Shown: positions 19,967-30,869, counted from the stretch's first letter. The stretch is DNA of 64,000 nucleotides from Bacteroidota bacterium (GCA_016722525.1 JADKJB010000010.1:103408-167407), one strand, 5' to 3'. Notes: generated by a model from the letters alone, not told the origin. Program-made: numbers and translations.

Positions 19967-20524
19967 TTAAAATTCAATCAATTCAATTTCTTTGGAGCTA
20001 TAGTTGACTATCAGGCAGGTAGGATTGGTAAATGTTCCTCCATTTTCAGGGATGTATCCCATTACTGAACCCGGATTGGCAAGAGTACAGCTGTTTACTG
20101 TTTCCAAACCGGGTTTATGACTATGCCCGTAAAATACAAAATCAAATAGACCTGATTTCGACAGTACTACTGCCAGATTAGGGTAGTGATATACTGCAAT
20201 AGAGATTCCTGTGGGTACTCCTGCTAAAACTTGGCCTCTATCTTTTATCAGAAACTCGCCATGTAAGAAGATTTGGGAATCAGGTTTTCTAGTTAGATTA
20301 GCATGGTTAACTTTGTTTAACATAGTAAAGCGATCTCCATCATTGTTGCCGAAAACTATATGAACCGGAAGTCGGGTTTTTTGGTGAATTTCTTCTATAA
20401 TAAAAGGGGAACATAAATCACCGCAGCAAATAACTGAATCGCAGGATGAAGTTCCTGCTATTTTCAATGCGGTTTCAAGATTATGAAGATTATCATGAAT
20501 ATCTGAAATTACGAGTGATTTCAT
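19967..20524 (-). CDS. metallophosphoesterase, YfcE/MJ0936 family
   Basis: 185 residues, intact. All calcineurin-like metal motifs are present: VISDIHDN near residue 5, CCGDLCSP near residue 34, VFGNNDGD near residue 57 and YGHSHKPG near residue 133, binding two metal ions. Members of this family hydrolyse phosphodiesters or phosphomonoesters in vitro; the natural substrate is usually unknown. It is divergent from the YggS-family gene, with a 63-base gap that carries a promoter box on the plus strand. Confidence 0.92.
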   Translation of the reverse strand: MKSLVISDIHDNLHNLETALKIAGTSSCDSVICCGDLCSPFIIEEIHQKTRLPVHIVFGNNDGDRFTMLNKVNHANLTRKPDSQIFLHGEFLIKDRGQVLAGVPTGISIAVYHYPNLAVVLSKSGLFDFVFYGHSHKPGLETVNSCTLANPGSVMGYIPENGGTFTNPTCLIVNYSSKEIELIEF

Positions 20525-20545
20525 TGGATATGTTGATTACAGGGT

Positions 20546-20553
20546 TAACTTTG
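20546..20553 (+). promoter_or_regulatory. -7 box of the YggS-family gene
   Basis: TAACTTTG matches TAnnTTTG fully, 35 bases before the ATG at 20588. The upstream half is a T-rich stretch with GTTG rather than a clear TTTG. Confidence 0.45.
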
Positions 20554-20587
20554 TACTTCAAAATTAATAAAAACCTGTTATTCTTCA

Positions 20588-21262
20588 ATGCCTGTAGATC
20601 TCTTAAAGCTGGATAATCTCCTTATTGAACTGGAACCATTTAAAGCTAAGCTGGTTGCTGTTTCTAAAACTAAACCTATTAGTGACCTGCTAGAAGTTTA
20701 TAACCACAAACATCGTTTTTTCGGAGAAAATTATGTGCAGGAATTGGTGGCTAAAAAAGAAGCGCTTCCAAATGATATTGAGTGGCATTTTATCGGTCAC
20801 TTGCAGTCTAACAAAGTTAAATTTATTGCTCCTTTTGTGAATCTAATTCAGGGGGTAGAGAGTTGGAATTTGGTGCAGGAAATAAATCGTCAAGCACTAA
20901 AGTTAAATAGTGTCATCGACATACTCCTGCAAATTCACATCGCAAAAGAAGATTCCAAATTCGGTTTTAATGAATCAGAGTTAGTTGAAGCGGTGCGACA
21001 ATTGCAACAAACACCTTTGACTGGAATACGTGTCAGAGGCCTTATGGGCATGGCTTCCTTTACCGATGATGTTACTCAAATAAGAAAAGAATTCAAAAAT
21101 TTGAGAAAACTTTTTGATACTACTTTATTAAGTTTGAATCCTTTTTATAGAAATGATTTTTCTATACTGAGTATGGGAATGACCAGTGATTATAAAATCG
21201 CCTTAGAAGAGGGTAGTACCCTGATAAGAATTGGGAGTGCACTCTTTGGTGAAAGAGATTAG
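20588..21262 (+). CDS. yggS: YggS/PROSC family pyridoxal phosphate homeostasis protein
   Basis: 224 residues, intact. A PLP-binding TIM-barrel protein without a known catalytic activity that keeps the free vitamin B6 pool balanced. The PLP lysine lies in LVAVSKTKP near residue 27; other family blocks are FFGENYVQEL, WHFIGHLQSNKVKFI, ILLQIHIAKEDSKFGF, VRGLMGMASF and the C-terminal LSMGMTSDYKIALEEGSTLI...RIGSALFG, which binds the PLP phosphate. The gene stands alone between a divergent phosphoesterase and a damaged isoaspartyl peptidase gene. Confidence 0.95.
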   Translation: MPVDLLKLDNLLIELEPFKAKLVAVSKTKPISDLLEVYNHKHRFFGENYVQELVAKKEALPNDIEWHFIGHLQSNKVKFIAPFVNLIQGVESWNLVQEINRQALKLNSVIDILLQIHIAKEDSKFGFNESELVEAVRQLQQTPLTGIRVRGLMGMASFTDDVTQIRKEFKNLRKLFDTTLLSLNPFYRNDFSILSMGMTSDYKIALEEGSTLIRIGSALFGERD

Positions 21263-21388
21263 TAGCAGCATTGTGATTAATTTATGCAAATAAAATTGAC
21301 CCGATCTAAATAGAGCAGGAGTGGATAAACGCTGCTTGCAGACTCAAAATGTATTTATAAATAAGTTATTTCTCTAATCGTAAAACAT

Positions 21389-22194
21389 ATGTTCTCTTTA
21401 GCAATTCATGGTGGTGCCGGAACAATTTTTGTGCTGCCGTTGTTGAATTGGAGAATAATAAACTTTTTAATGCAGGTAAAGGCGCCGTTTTTACGCATTC
21501 GGGAAGGCATGAAATGGATGCATCTTTAATGGATGGTTCAAATTTAATGGCAGGCGCCGTAGCCGGAGTGGCTGCTGTCAAAAACCCAGTATTGCTTGCC
21601 AGACTCATCATGGAGAAGACAGATCATGTTTTTCTGAGCGGTGCAGGTGCTGAAGAATTGGCTTCCAAATATTCATTGCCTTTCGAGTCTCCTGACTATT
21701 TTTTTGATGAATTCAGGCACCAGCAATGGCTTGCCGCCAAAGATTCGGGTGCATCATTTTTAGATCATACACAAGATAAAAAATTTGGTACTGTTGGAGC
21801 AGTGGCCCTTGATCAGAAGGGTAATATTGCAGCAGCCACCTCTACTGGCGGAATGACAAATAAAATGTATAACCGCATTGGAGATACCCCAATTATTGGT
21901 GCCGGAACCTACGCATCCAATGCCACTTGTGGCGTTTCATGCACTGGTCATGGTGAATATTTTATCAGATCTGTGGTAGCTTATGACATTTCCTGTCTTA
22001 TGGAATATAAAGGACTGTCCTTGAAGGAAGCATGTAAAGTGGTTGTCATGGAAAAATTGGTCAAAATAGGAGGGGAGGGTGGCCTTATCGCTGTTGATTC
22101 ACTTGGAAATTTAGAGTTGGCATTTAATAGTGAAGGTATGTATAGGGCTTCAGTAAAAAGCGGAGAAGTGCCTTTTATTGGTATTTACAAATGA
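21389..22194 (+). CDS. isoaspartyl peptidase/L-asparaginase, internal segment missing
   Basis: Ntn-hydrolase that cleaves isoaspartyl dipeptides and asparagine. The start MFSLAIHGGAGTI (ATG 21389) is family-typical, but the text then jumps to VCAAVVELENNKLFNAGKGA in another frame. Comparison with the family (for example E. coli IaaA) shows about 40 residues absent between these blocks, roughly 115-120 bases. The rest is intact: NAGKGAVFTHSGRHEMDASL, the nucleophile threonine in KFGTVGAVALDQKGNIAAAT, STGGMTNKMYNRIGDTPIIG and CGVSCTGHGEYFIR. A single-base error cannot explain the loss, so the gene is either truly disrupted or the assembly lost a block. Confidence 0.85.
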
Positions 22195-22284
22195 TTTATA
22201 GAACAATTTATCTTTTATTTTTGTTATCTTTAGGTCACCGGTGAACAATGGTGTTGTTATCTTTACAAGTAAATTCAATTTCAA

Positions 22285-25098
22285 ATGAAAAAATCCCTGC
22301 TACTGTTTATTCTGATTTCTTTAAGCTATTGCTCTGTCACCAACGCGCAATTCTTAAATAATCGTGTTCCGATTCAAGTTTCAGAGGGTTTATTTTTTCC
22401 CGGGAAAATTTTGATTAAAGTAAAACCACAGTTCCGTGCTGCCTGTCGCAATACTAAAGTTGATCTGGCAATTTTAAATGAATCGCTTTCTAAAATTGCA
22501 ACTTCGAATATTAAAAAGAAATTCCACAATCATCAGCAACCAACATTGGATAGAAATGAACAGGGATATAAAATGATAGATCTTTCGACTATTTATGAAG
22601 TTGAATTTAATCCCGATTTTTCAACCGAAAAAGCAATTAATATTCTGATGGCTAGTGGTAATTTGGAATATGCAGAACCTGTTTATCAAATGCAATTGCT
22701 TTTCAACCCCAATGATCCCGACACGGCATCTCAATATTATCTGGGTCTTATCAAAGCTTTTGAAGCTTGGGATATTAGTCAGGGAGATAGTAATTTTGTG
22801 GTTGGAGTGACCGATACCGGTACTGATCTCGACCACCCAGATTTGGCGAATGGCATCGCTTACAATTATGCCGACCCTATCAATGGAGTCGATGATGATT
22901 TTGATGGGTATGTTGATAATTTTATGGGTTGGGATGTTGGACAAAATGATAATGATCCAAGTGTAGATGTAATTCACGGTTCTTTTGTTAGCGGTCTTGC
23001 TGGAGCAGTTACTGATAATGGGTTGGGAATAGCTGCTGCCGGTTTTAAAACCAGATATCTTCCTGTAAAGATTTCAAACAATGGCGTGCTCACTGCAGCC
23101 TACGACGGAATTGTTTACGCAGCTGATCACGGCTGTCAGATTATAAATTGTTCCTGGGGTGGTTTCGGTGGTGGACAATTTGGTCAGGATATAGTTGACT
23201 ATGCAACTTTCAATAAAAATGCTCTCGTGGTTGGTGCAAGCGGAAATTCAAATAATGAGGCGCCTTTTTTTCCGGCATCTTACAAAAATGTTTTATCGGT
23301 AACAGCCACCAACGCTACTGATACCAAATGGGTCAATTCAAGTTATGGCGCTTTTGTTGATATTTCAGCGCCCGGTGAAGCAATTTATTCAACTACATTT
23401 GATAATGCTTATCTGGTTTCTTCAGGAACTTCTTTTGCCGCACCTGTAGTTGCCGCTGCTGCAGCTTTAATAAAAACACAATTTGCTTTTTATACACCAT
23501 TGCAAATTGCCGAGCAGTTACGTGCAACTGCTGATGATATTTATGCTGTTCCCGGTAATGCAAATTATGTAAATAAATTGGGTAAAGGTCGGTTAAATAT
23601 GTTCAGGGCTCTTACCGAAAGTCCTAAATCAGTTCGTATGGAGGATTACATTATTACTGACAACAATGATGATGCTTTTGCAGGAAATGATACTCTTGAT
23701 ATTACTACCTATTTAAAAAACTATCTTGCTCCTCTGAATAATTTAAATGTCACACTTACATCGGATAACCCGGATATTAACATAATAAATGGAAGTATAA
23801 CTCCCGGATTTATGAATACCCTCGCCTCCTATAATAATAGCACATCGCCATTCAAAGCAGTTATAGGAACTAATATACCATTCAATACAAAAGTAACTTT
23901 TACACTCACTTTTACTGATGGAACTTATACGGACTGGCAAATTTTTGATCTGGTGGTTAATGTTGATTATATTAATGTGCAGGTAAATGATGTTGGAACT
24001 TCTATTACCAGCAAAGGACGAATAGGGTATAATATTTCACAGGCACAAGGTATTGGATTTACTTACAACGATGGCCCCTCCTTTTGGTATGAAGGTGGAT
24101 TGTTGGTAGGTACCGATACCAATAAAGTTTCGAATCATATTTTTGGTGCACCGGTTTCCACTATGGCTGATGATTTTTTTTCTATGATAAATGTGAGAAA
24201 AATAATTCCAACAGTTTATTCCGATTTTGATCTTGATAGTAAATTTAATGATGATGGAGCTGGTGGAAATAAATTGGATATTGATGTTCATCAACGCACT
24301 TTTGCCTGGAGCAGCCCTGCAGATGCTAAATATATTGTTGTGGAATACAATATCACAAATACAGGTGCCGCACTTTTAACTGATTTGTTTGCTGGAATTT
24401 ACTCTGACTGGGATATTGGTAATGTAGTAGATAACCGTGCTGAATATGATGCTGGTTTAAAAATGGGATACGCCTTCAATACTTCAAGCACTCCGGTTAT
24501 TTATGCCGCAATAAAACAGCTAAGTCCAGGCAATAATAACTATTTTGCATTGGATAATGACGGAGCCGGCAGTTCATTAAATATTTACGATGGATTTACC
24601 AAACCCGAAAAATACCAGGCATTAAGTGCTTCCAGAATTGCTTCAGGTCAATCAGGAGCTGGCAACGATATATCGATGTTGCTGTCTTCCGGTCCACATT
24701 CAATACCTGCAGGTGATTCAATTAAAGTTGCTTTTGCAATACTTGCTGGTGATGACTTGAACTCCATTCTAGCTTCAGCTGCTGCTGCAGATATTAAATA
24801 TGCTACTTTGAATTCAATAATTCAATTGCCTGCTTTTGTTACAGCTTTAAGTCAAAACTTCCCAAACCCATTTGCAAATTCAACTACCATTAATTACTCA
24901 GTTGGAGGTAAAGAAAAAGTAGTAATTGAAGTTTATGATGTATTAGGAAATATCGTTCGAACTTTGGTAGATCAAACACTTCAATCAGGTTCCTATTCTG
25001 TTAATTTTTCGGCTTCCGGTTTAGCTGATGGTGTTTATTATTGCAGAATGATCAGTGGAGATATTAATCAGGTGGTGCGAATGATTAAGATGGATTAA
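22285..25098 (+). CDS. S8 family (subtilisin-like) serine peptidase with T9SS sorting domain
   Basis: 937 residues, intact. Signal peptide (MKKSLLLFILISLSYCSVTNAQ), an inhibitor-like propeptide to about residue 150, then the S8 catalytic domain: Asp177 in VTDTGTDLDHPDL, His231 in IHGSFVSGLAG and Ser383 in SSGTSFAAPVVA, with an oxyanion-hole asparagine region near ASGNSNNEAPFFP. The middle third holds beta-sandwich domains (TYLKNYLAPLNNLNVTLTSD). The last 80 residues are a type A sorting domain: LSQNFPNPFANSTTINYSV, VYDVLGNIVRTLVDQ, YYCRMISGD. It is predicted to be secreted by T9SS and to act outside the cell. TATCTTTA boxes lie at 22225 and 22258; a terminator follows. Confidence 0.94.
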   Translation: MKKSLLLFILISLSYCSVTNAQFLNNRVPIQVSEGLFFPGKILIKVKPQFRAACRNTKVDLAILNESLSKIATSNIKKKFHNHQQPTLDRNEQGYKMIDLSTIYEVEFNPDFSTEKAINILMASGNLEYAEPVYQMQLLFNPNDPDTASQYYLGLIKAFEAWDISQGDSNFVVGVTDTGTDLDHPDLANGIAYNYADPINGVDDDFDGYVDNFMGWDVGQNDNDPSVDVIHGSFVSGLAGAVTDNGLGIAAAGFKTRYLPVKISNNGVLTAAYDGIVYAADHGCQIINCSWGGFGGGQFGQDIVDYATFNKNALVVGASGNSNNEAPFFPASYKNVLSVTATNATDTKWVNSSYGAFVDISAPGEAIYSTTFDNAYLVSSGTSFAAPVVAAAAALIKTQFAFYTPLQIAEQLRATADDIYAVPGNANYVNKLGKGRLNMFRALTESPKSVRMEDYIITDNNDDAFAGNDTLDITTYLKNYLAPLNNLNVTLTSDNPDINIINGSITPGFMNTLASYNNSTSPFKAVIGTNIPFNTKVTFTLTFTDGTYTDWQIFDLVVNVDYINVQVNDVGTSITSKGRIGYNISQAQGIGFTYNDGPSFWYEGGLLVGTDTNKVSNHIFGAPVSTMADDFFSMINVRKIIPTVYSDFDLDSKFNDDGAGGNKLDIDVHQRTFAWSSPADAKYIVVEYNITNTGAALLTDLFAGIYSDWDIGNVVDNRAEYDAGLKMGYAFNTSSTPVIYAAIKQLSPGNNNYFALDNDGAGSSLNIYDGFTKPEKYQALSASRIASGQSGAGNDISMLLSSGPHSIPAGDSIKVAFAILAGDDLNSILASAAAADIKYATLNSIIQLPAFVTALSQNFPNPFANSTTINYSVGGKEKVVIEVYDVLGNIVRTLVDQTLQSGSYSVNFSASGLADGVYYCRMISGDINQVVRMIKMD

Positions 25099-25164
25099 TT
25101 TTATTGTTTGCAATTTCCTCACTGAAAAATTTATAAAGAATATCTTTGATTCTATATTAGTAGC

Positions 25165-25200
25165 AAAAAAAAATCCCGTCTTAAAACGGGATTTTTTTTT
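25165..25200. terminator. bidirectional intrinsic terminator
   Basis: The stem ATCCCGT / ACGGGAT is flanked by A-run on the left and T-run on the right, between convergent genes. It can serve both. Confidence 0.88.
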
Positions 25201-25214
25201 GAAGGGCCAATCAT

Positions 25215-25971
25215 TTATCTGGAAATAACTAATCTGTTAGTTCGTAAAACACTGCCATTAATTTCAAGTGTATAAAAATACAATCCATTCTTTAGCAAGG
25301 TGCCTTTATCGTTATCTCCATTCCAGTTTATTTTGTGTACTCCGGCCTTTTGAGGCTCTTTAGCGAGTGTACGAACTTTTTGACCAATTACATCATAAAC
25401 ATTGATAGTAACATTGTCCGCATTATCTTTTAGGTTATAAGTGACAATGGTGTTAGTTTTACCGGATTAGGAAAGTTGTTCATTACAAATTCCTGAAATT
25501 GAACTTCATTCTCACCAACACCACAATTGCCTGCTACTACACCTGGAAAACTTGATGATGGCGGAGTTGTAGTCATATCCAGAATGATATAACTGCCCGA
25601 GAAATTGTATCCGAATAAAGTTCCATTAGCATTTCTGAAAAATAGATCAATTGCAAGTATTGGGGTTCCGGCAGGAATCGGCCCTGCAATACCTGAACTA
25701 TAATAAGGTATAGGATCAATGCATATGGTCCAAACGTTATTTCCAGAGATGACATTAAACCAATGCCATCATCCTGATTGGTACTTCCTATGGTCCATTC
25801 CCATTGGCCTGTAGGACTTGAAGTCACAGCACCGGAATACATGTAAACCTTAGATGCACCGGCAAGGCCCGAAACGCCTTGATTCGCATCGTAGGTAATC
25901 TTGAGATCGGTTTGCGCATTGATGGAACCGAAAATAAAAGAGAAAATAAGTACTAGTAAATGTTTGTTCAT
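25215..25971 (-). CDS. small secreted protein with T9SS type A sorting domain, frameshifted
   Basis: Signal peptide MNKHLLVLIFSFIFGSINAQ, then a beta-sandwich of about 130 residues (LKITYDANQGVSGLAGASKV, SPTGQWEWTIGSTNQDDGIG) similar in style to carbohydrate-binding starch-type modules of Bacteroidota, though no binding residues can be assigned. Two breaks, near 25745 and 25470, are corrected by one base each. The protein then continues NVWTICIDPIPYYSSGI, LDMTTTPPSSSFPGVVAG and a full sorting domain: MNNFPNPVKTNTIVTYNL, VYDVIGQKVRTLAKEPQKAG, LKNGLYFYTLEINGSVLR, ending at the stop at 25215. About 252 residues. It converges on the S8 protease gene and shares its terminator. Confidence 0.75.
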
Positions 25972-26303
25972 AGAATAGTTGTTGAATTTTAATTAAATAG
26001 ACATTTTACACAAAAATAAGTCATTTCACAACTTATTATTAGCAAAATAGGCCTTTTTCTTTCAACAAATTACTATTGAAAAACAAAAAAATCAAAAATT
26101 TGTTTGAAGAATTAGATTGCAACTAATTGAAAAGTAATTAGTTGTTGAATTTAGTTCAAGAGATCAGGAATCCTTATTATTCACTGAAAAATCCCATCAA
26201 TACCAAATTTCGCTTTCTGTATAAAGGCGATTTGATCTGATTAATCATCAATGATGGTGATAAATACTTTACAGGTTCACAAAAAAAATTAGCTTCCATT
26301 TAG
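25972..26303. other. AT-rich gap upstream of the small T9SS gene
   Basis: 332 bases between the ATG side of the small T9SS gene and the tRNA. No open frame of note, no clear repeat. It may hold the promoter of the minus-strand gene, but no convincing TAnnTTTG box was seen. Confidence 0.4.
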
Positions 26304-26376
26304 TAGCGAGGGGGGGAATTGAACCCCGACCTTAGGGTTATGAATCCTACGCTCTAACCACCTGAGCTACCTCGCC
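26304..26376 (-). tRNA. tRNA-Met (anticodon CAT)
   Basis: Cloverleaf on the minus strand: acceptor GGCGAGG / CCTCGCT, D arm GCTC-AGGTGGTTA-GAGC, anticodon loop TTCATAA with CAT at 26340-26342, T loop TTCAATT, discriminator A. The acceptor stem starts with a G-U pair, which favours an elongator over an initiator tRNA. Only four Gs precede the TTC of the T arm where five are usual, and the total is 73 bases, so one G may have been lost in a G/C-run error. No CCA is encoded. Confidence 0.92.
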
Positions 26377-26686
26377 ATAAGAATTTCCATCAACGAAACT
26401 GATCGTTTTTGAGCGCGCAAAAGATACTAATACCTGAATGATTTCAAAGCTGTGAACCTACTCTAATTTTATATTTTTTCTGTTTTTAATGCCCCTTCTG
26501 CGCTGTTTCTGAAAATCGGTGATTTAAGATTTTACCCACAAAACATAGGCTTTTCACCAATTTTTTCTTTCAATTGACAAAAAAAAGACCATAGAGGATT
26601 CGTTTGTGGTTTAAATTGCCAATTGGTTTAAAAATCTATGAAATATAAAGTAACCACAAACTAATCCCAAATTAAAATTTAAACTT
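26377..26686. other. leader region of the first giant T9SS gene
   Basis: 310 bases without a gene between tRNA-Met and the ATG at 26687. It contains a near-perfect 16-base inverted repeat (separate entry), a CCAATTGG palindrome inside the loop and an A-rich run of bases before the start codon. Confidence 0.5.
26596..26667 (+). promoter_or_regulatory. 16-bp inverted repeat in the 5' leader
   Basis: Arms GGATTCGTTTGTGGTT (26596-26611) and AACCACAAACTAATCC (26652-26667) pair over 15 of 16 bases, with a 40-base spacer that itself holds CCAATTGG. The right arm ends 20 bases before the ATG of the first giant secreted gene. It could be an mRNA hairpin near the ribosome entry site or a binding site for a dimeric regulator. 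Confidence 0.5.
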
Positions 26687-29600
26687 ATGAAAAAAGACAT
26701 CTACCAAAACAAAACGGGAACTCAACTTCTCACCAGGCTTTGCTACTTGGCCCTGATCGGTATTATGATGTCGGTGCTCACTTTGCCGGCTATTGCCCAA
26801 ACAGTATTAATCTCGCCAACAGGAAATGGTGGATTTGAGTCAGCAACTGCTACTTTTGCTGCCAATGGATGGACAGTTGTATCCGCAGCTAACGGAAACA
26901 ATTGGGCTGTTGGAGCAACTACTTTTTCAGCTGGATCTAAAAGTGCCTACATTTCCAGCAATGGAGGCGGAAATAATAATTACAATAAACGAAACTTTTT
27001 TGGAAATGACTCCAGAACAGTTCACTTCTATCGTGACGTTGTTTTTCCTGCCGGTGAAACAAATATTGCTTTATCTTTTAAATGGAAATGTGGAGGCGAA
27101 AGCGGATCCGATGACATAAAAATATTTTTGGCAAATACTTCTGTTACTCCGGTTTCCGGAAGTGAAGTTGCTGCCGGGAATTTGATAGCAGGCCCTCATA
27201 GTGGTCAGGGTAGTTCTTACCAAACTGTCAATATTTAATTCCGGCAGCTAATGCAGGTACAACAAAGATTAATTTTTAGTTGGAGAAATAATAATAATTT
27301 TTTGGAAGCAACCTGGTGGTTCTTTCGATGAAATAGCACTTATTAGTTGTGCACCTCCTGCTGTTTCAGCATCTAATAATGGCCCTGTTTGTGTCGGTGG
27401 AACTCTTAACCTATCAGCTACAGGTGGCGGAACTTATTCATGGGCCGGACCCGGAGGCTTTACTTCTTCAGCATCAAATCCAACTATTTCTGGTATGAGT
27501 GCAGGTAATGGTGGAACGTACACAGTGACCGTTACTTCCGGCGGCTGCTCTGCAAGCACCACAACCGCAGTTTCAGTATCTGTAAGTCCTTCCGGAGTTG
27601 CACCAACCGCAACCGTTGCTTCTGCTTGCGAAGGAATAGCTTTTGGATTGAATGCTAATATTGGATTATTAAATTCATCAACTAATTCTGCAGACTTTGC
27701 AATTCCCGATAATAACACCACTGGTATTTCATCTCCAATAGCAGTTTCAGGTGGATTTCAAGCCAATAAAGTGGTTTCGGTAAGTATTAATATCACACAT
27801 CCGTATGTTTCAGATCTTGATATTTTTGAAAGCTCCTAATGGATCACAAATAGAATTGTCAACCGACAATGGTGGAACAGGAAATAATTATACGAATACA
27901 GTTTTTGTTACCGGAAGTCCTGCTATCACAGGTGGTTCAGCACCTTTTACTGGAAACTATGCACCAGAGCAATCATTTAACTCACTGACCGGTTCTGCTA
28001 ACGGATCATGGAATCTGGTTGTAAAAGATGATGCAGGTAGCGATGTTGGAACTCTTCTTGATTGGACTATCAGCATGATTTCTTCAACAGGAGTAATTTA
28101 TTCATGGTCATCGGTTCCTTCAGGATTTTGATCATCGGACCCCAGTCCAACAACTTCAGCATTGGTGAATACTATTTATTCTGTAACTGCAGTTGGAAAC
28201 GGTTGCTCCAACCAAATTGGATCTGCTGCTATTTCTATTCTGGCTCCTCCAACAATTTCAACTTCGACTAATGCACCACTTTGTGAAGGAACCAATCTCA
28301 GTTTAAATGCTTCAGGAGGGGTGAGCTATGTATGGTCAGGTCCTTCTTTTACTTCCTCGGCTCAAAATCCAAATATTAATGCTGTAACTCAAGGAACAGG
28401 AGGAAATTATACGGTTGTAGTTACGGATGCTTTCGGATGTACCAATTCTGAAGTTATTGTAGTGGATGTGTATGAAAATCCTGTTGTCTCTGTGGTTTCT
28501 CAAACTAATGTTACTTGTAATGGAGGTAATGATGGTGACCTGGTAATTACTGCAACTGGTGGTACTGGTTTTTATCAATATTCCGCCGCAAGTACGAGTA
28601 ATTTTGATGGCTTATTCCCAGGTTTGTTGGCCGGAAATTATACTATTGAAGCGGTTGATGGAAATGGGTGTATATCAACTTCTGCCACCACTATTACTGA
28701 ACCGGACCCCACTACTGTTTCTCAAGCAGGTGCTGATGCCGCAACTTGTTTTGGTGTTTCAACTACTTTGAATGCAAACGCTGCAGTAATAGGAGTAGGC
28801 TCTTGGTCCCTTATTTCTGGAAATGCAATTTTTACTGATAGTAGTAATCCCTTGACGGAAATAAATGGATTAAATGTGGGCCCGAATGTACTTCGCTGGA
28901 CCGTTGACAATGGTGTATGTGGGTCGAACTTTGATGAGGTAACTGTATCGGGAACAGCATTGCCTGTTGCTCAAATTTCAGGTTCGCCGATTATTTGCAA
29001 TGGTCAAAGTACCTCATTGAATGTGAGTTTTACCGGAACTGGTCCTTGGACTTACTCCTACACTGATGGAACTACTACTTTCGGACCCTTTACTACCAAC
29101 AATAGCAATGATAATATTTCAGTGGCACCAACATCTAATAAAACTTATTCCATTACCGCGGTAAACGATGCCAGTTGTACTGGATCGGGAACAGGCTCTG
29201 CATCGGTTATTGTAAATACCGGTTTGCCAACAAATACAATTTATTCATCTGGTTTTGTTGCACCAATTTCTGCATGTACCGGAAATGTTATTAATGTTGC
29301 CTGTAACACAGTCGGCAATGTAAATGGTTATACCTGGTCAACTACTTCAGGAACACTAATTGATGGACAGACCGGACCATTTACAACATTGAATCCTAAC
29401 GCAACTTTAACTTTAGGTGCACTTCCTGCAAACTCTTCCGGTTGGAGAGCTTGTGTTTTTGCTTCAAATGCTTGTGGTTCATCCAATCAATTGTGTTTAT
29501 TTGTAAGAGGTGCTTTAAGTTTACCTGCTGCTTTAGCCGGTGCTGCAGTTGCTTGCGAAGGAACAACTGGTTCGTATTCAACCTTACCTGTAGCTGGAGC

Positions 29601-30814
29601 TGATGGCTATGCATGGACTGCAACTGGTGGCGTTAATGTGTTAAGTGGAAATGGAACAACTGCAGTTACTGTTAGTTTTGATCCCGGTTTTACACAGGAA
29701 CGTTGTGTGTCGCTGCAAATTTATCTTGTGGATTTGCCGGTCCTCAGCGCTGTTTTGTTATTAAAAATTCTGTAGCAACTTTAGGTGCAATGAGCGGAGC
29801 TTTTGCACAGTGTCCGGGCCAAAGCAATCAAGTGTTTTCAGTCCCTTCAAATAATGGTATTTCCAATTATCAATGGTCGGTCCCCTCTAATGTTTCTATT
29901 GTGAGTGGTCAAGGTACTCCAAACCTGACTGTTAATATTGGCGCCGGATTTAGTGTTGGACAGTTATGTGTTGTTGCAACTTCAAATTGTGGTGTACAAA
30001 GTGCCTCCAGATGCAGAACTATTTCTTCTGTTTCTCCTGCAACACCGGCAAATATAGTTGGATCAGTTAATGGAATTTGCGATCAAACAATTTCATATTC
30101 AATTCCAGCAATCAGTGGTGCTACCGGTTATATTGGAGTCTTCCGTCAGGCGCTTCTTTTGCAACTCCAAATGGCTACAATTCAATTGACATCACCTTTA
30201 CCAATTTATTTGCAGCCGGACAGGTTTGCGTTACTGCTCAAAATAGTTGCGGTTCCAGTGTAGCCCGTTGCACCAATGTAAAAGGTGTGCCAAATACTCC
30301 TGTTCTTATTTCTGGACCAAATTCTGTTTGTCAGGGTGAATCAAGTTTAAGTTATTCAATAGTTCCTATTGCTGGTGCAAATAGTTATTTGTGGACGGTC
30401 CCTTCAGGTGCATCAATTATTTCTGGAGGTGTTACTGAGTCTATTATTGTCGATTGGGGTACTTCGAGCGGACCTGTTACGGTCAGAGCCATTAACAATT
30501 GTGGCCAATCAGGAACTAAAGTTTTGAATGTTAACATAAATTGCCGATTATCCAGTGCGGTTTCACCTGATTTCTCTATATTCCCAAACCCGGCCTCTGA
30601 ATTAACTACTGTTTCTTTTGAATCAGCAGCAGACGGATTTTCTTCCATTCAATTACTGGACTTAAGTGGTAGGGTGGTATTTGATAAACAGGTTGCTACT
30701 AGAAAAGGGTCCAATCAACTAGAAATCAATTTAAAAAGTATTATCAAAGGAACTTATATTGTAAAAGTTGAATCTATTAGTAATCAATCGATTGGAAGGG
30801 TTGTGATTCAGTAA
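26687..30814 (+). CDS. giant T9SS surface protein with P-domain, SprB repeat and PKD-like array; multiply broken
   Basis: One gene of about 1376 codons, a paralog of the intact gene at 31029. Signal peptide ends PAIAQTVLISPTGNGG. Domains in order: N-terminal jelly-roll (FESATATFAANGWTVV), Ig-like repeat, a proprotein-convertase P-domain (IFLKAPNGSQIELSTDN, SWNLVVKDDAGSDVGTLLDW), Ig-like, a SprB repeat (VTCNGGNDGDLVITATGGTG ... NGCISTSATTITEPDP), PKD-like repeats (FSVPSNNGISNYQWSVPS), and a sorting domain (FSIFPNPASELTTVSFES). Breaks: near 27234-27300, 27830, an in-frame TGA at 28129-28131, a duplicated GT near 29705, and a lost T near 30135. So many faults, including a nonsense codon, leave open whether it is a pseudogene or badly sequenced. 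It probably mediated adhesion or surface display. Confidence 0.78.
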
Positions 30815-30834
30815 TTCTAGCTTTTAAAAACCTT

Positions 30835-30869
30835 AAAAGGGTGTGATTGAACAGATCACACCCTTTTTT
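30835..30869 (+). terminator. intrinsic terminator
   Basis: The 13-bp stem AAAAGGGTGTGAT / ATCACACCCTTTT with a 7-base loop runs into a T-run. Confidence 0.92.

Noticed and set aside
28129..28131. Selenocysteine or stop-codon readthrough at TGA
   Set aside because: No SECIS-like hairpin or selenium gene is visible and the paralog has serine there.
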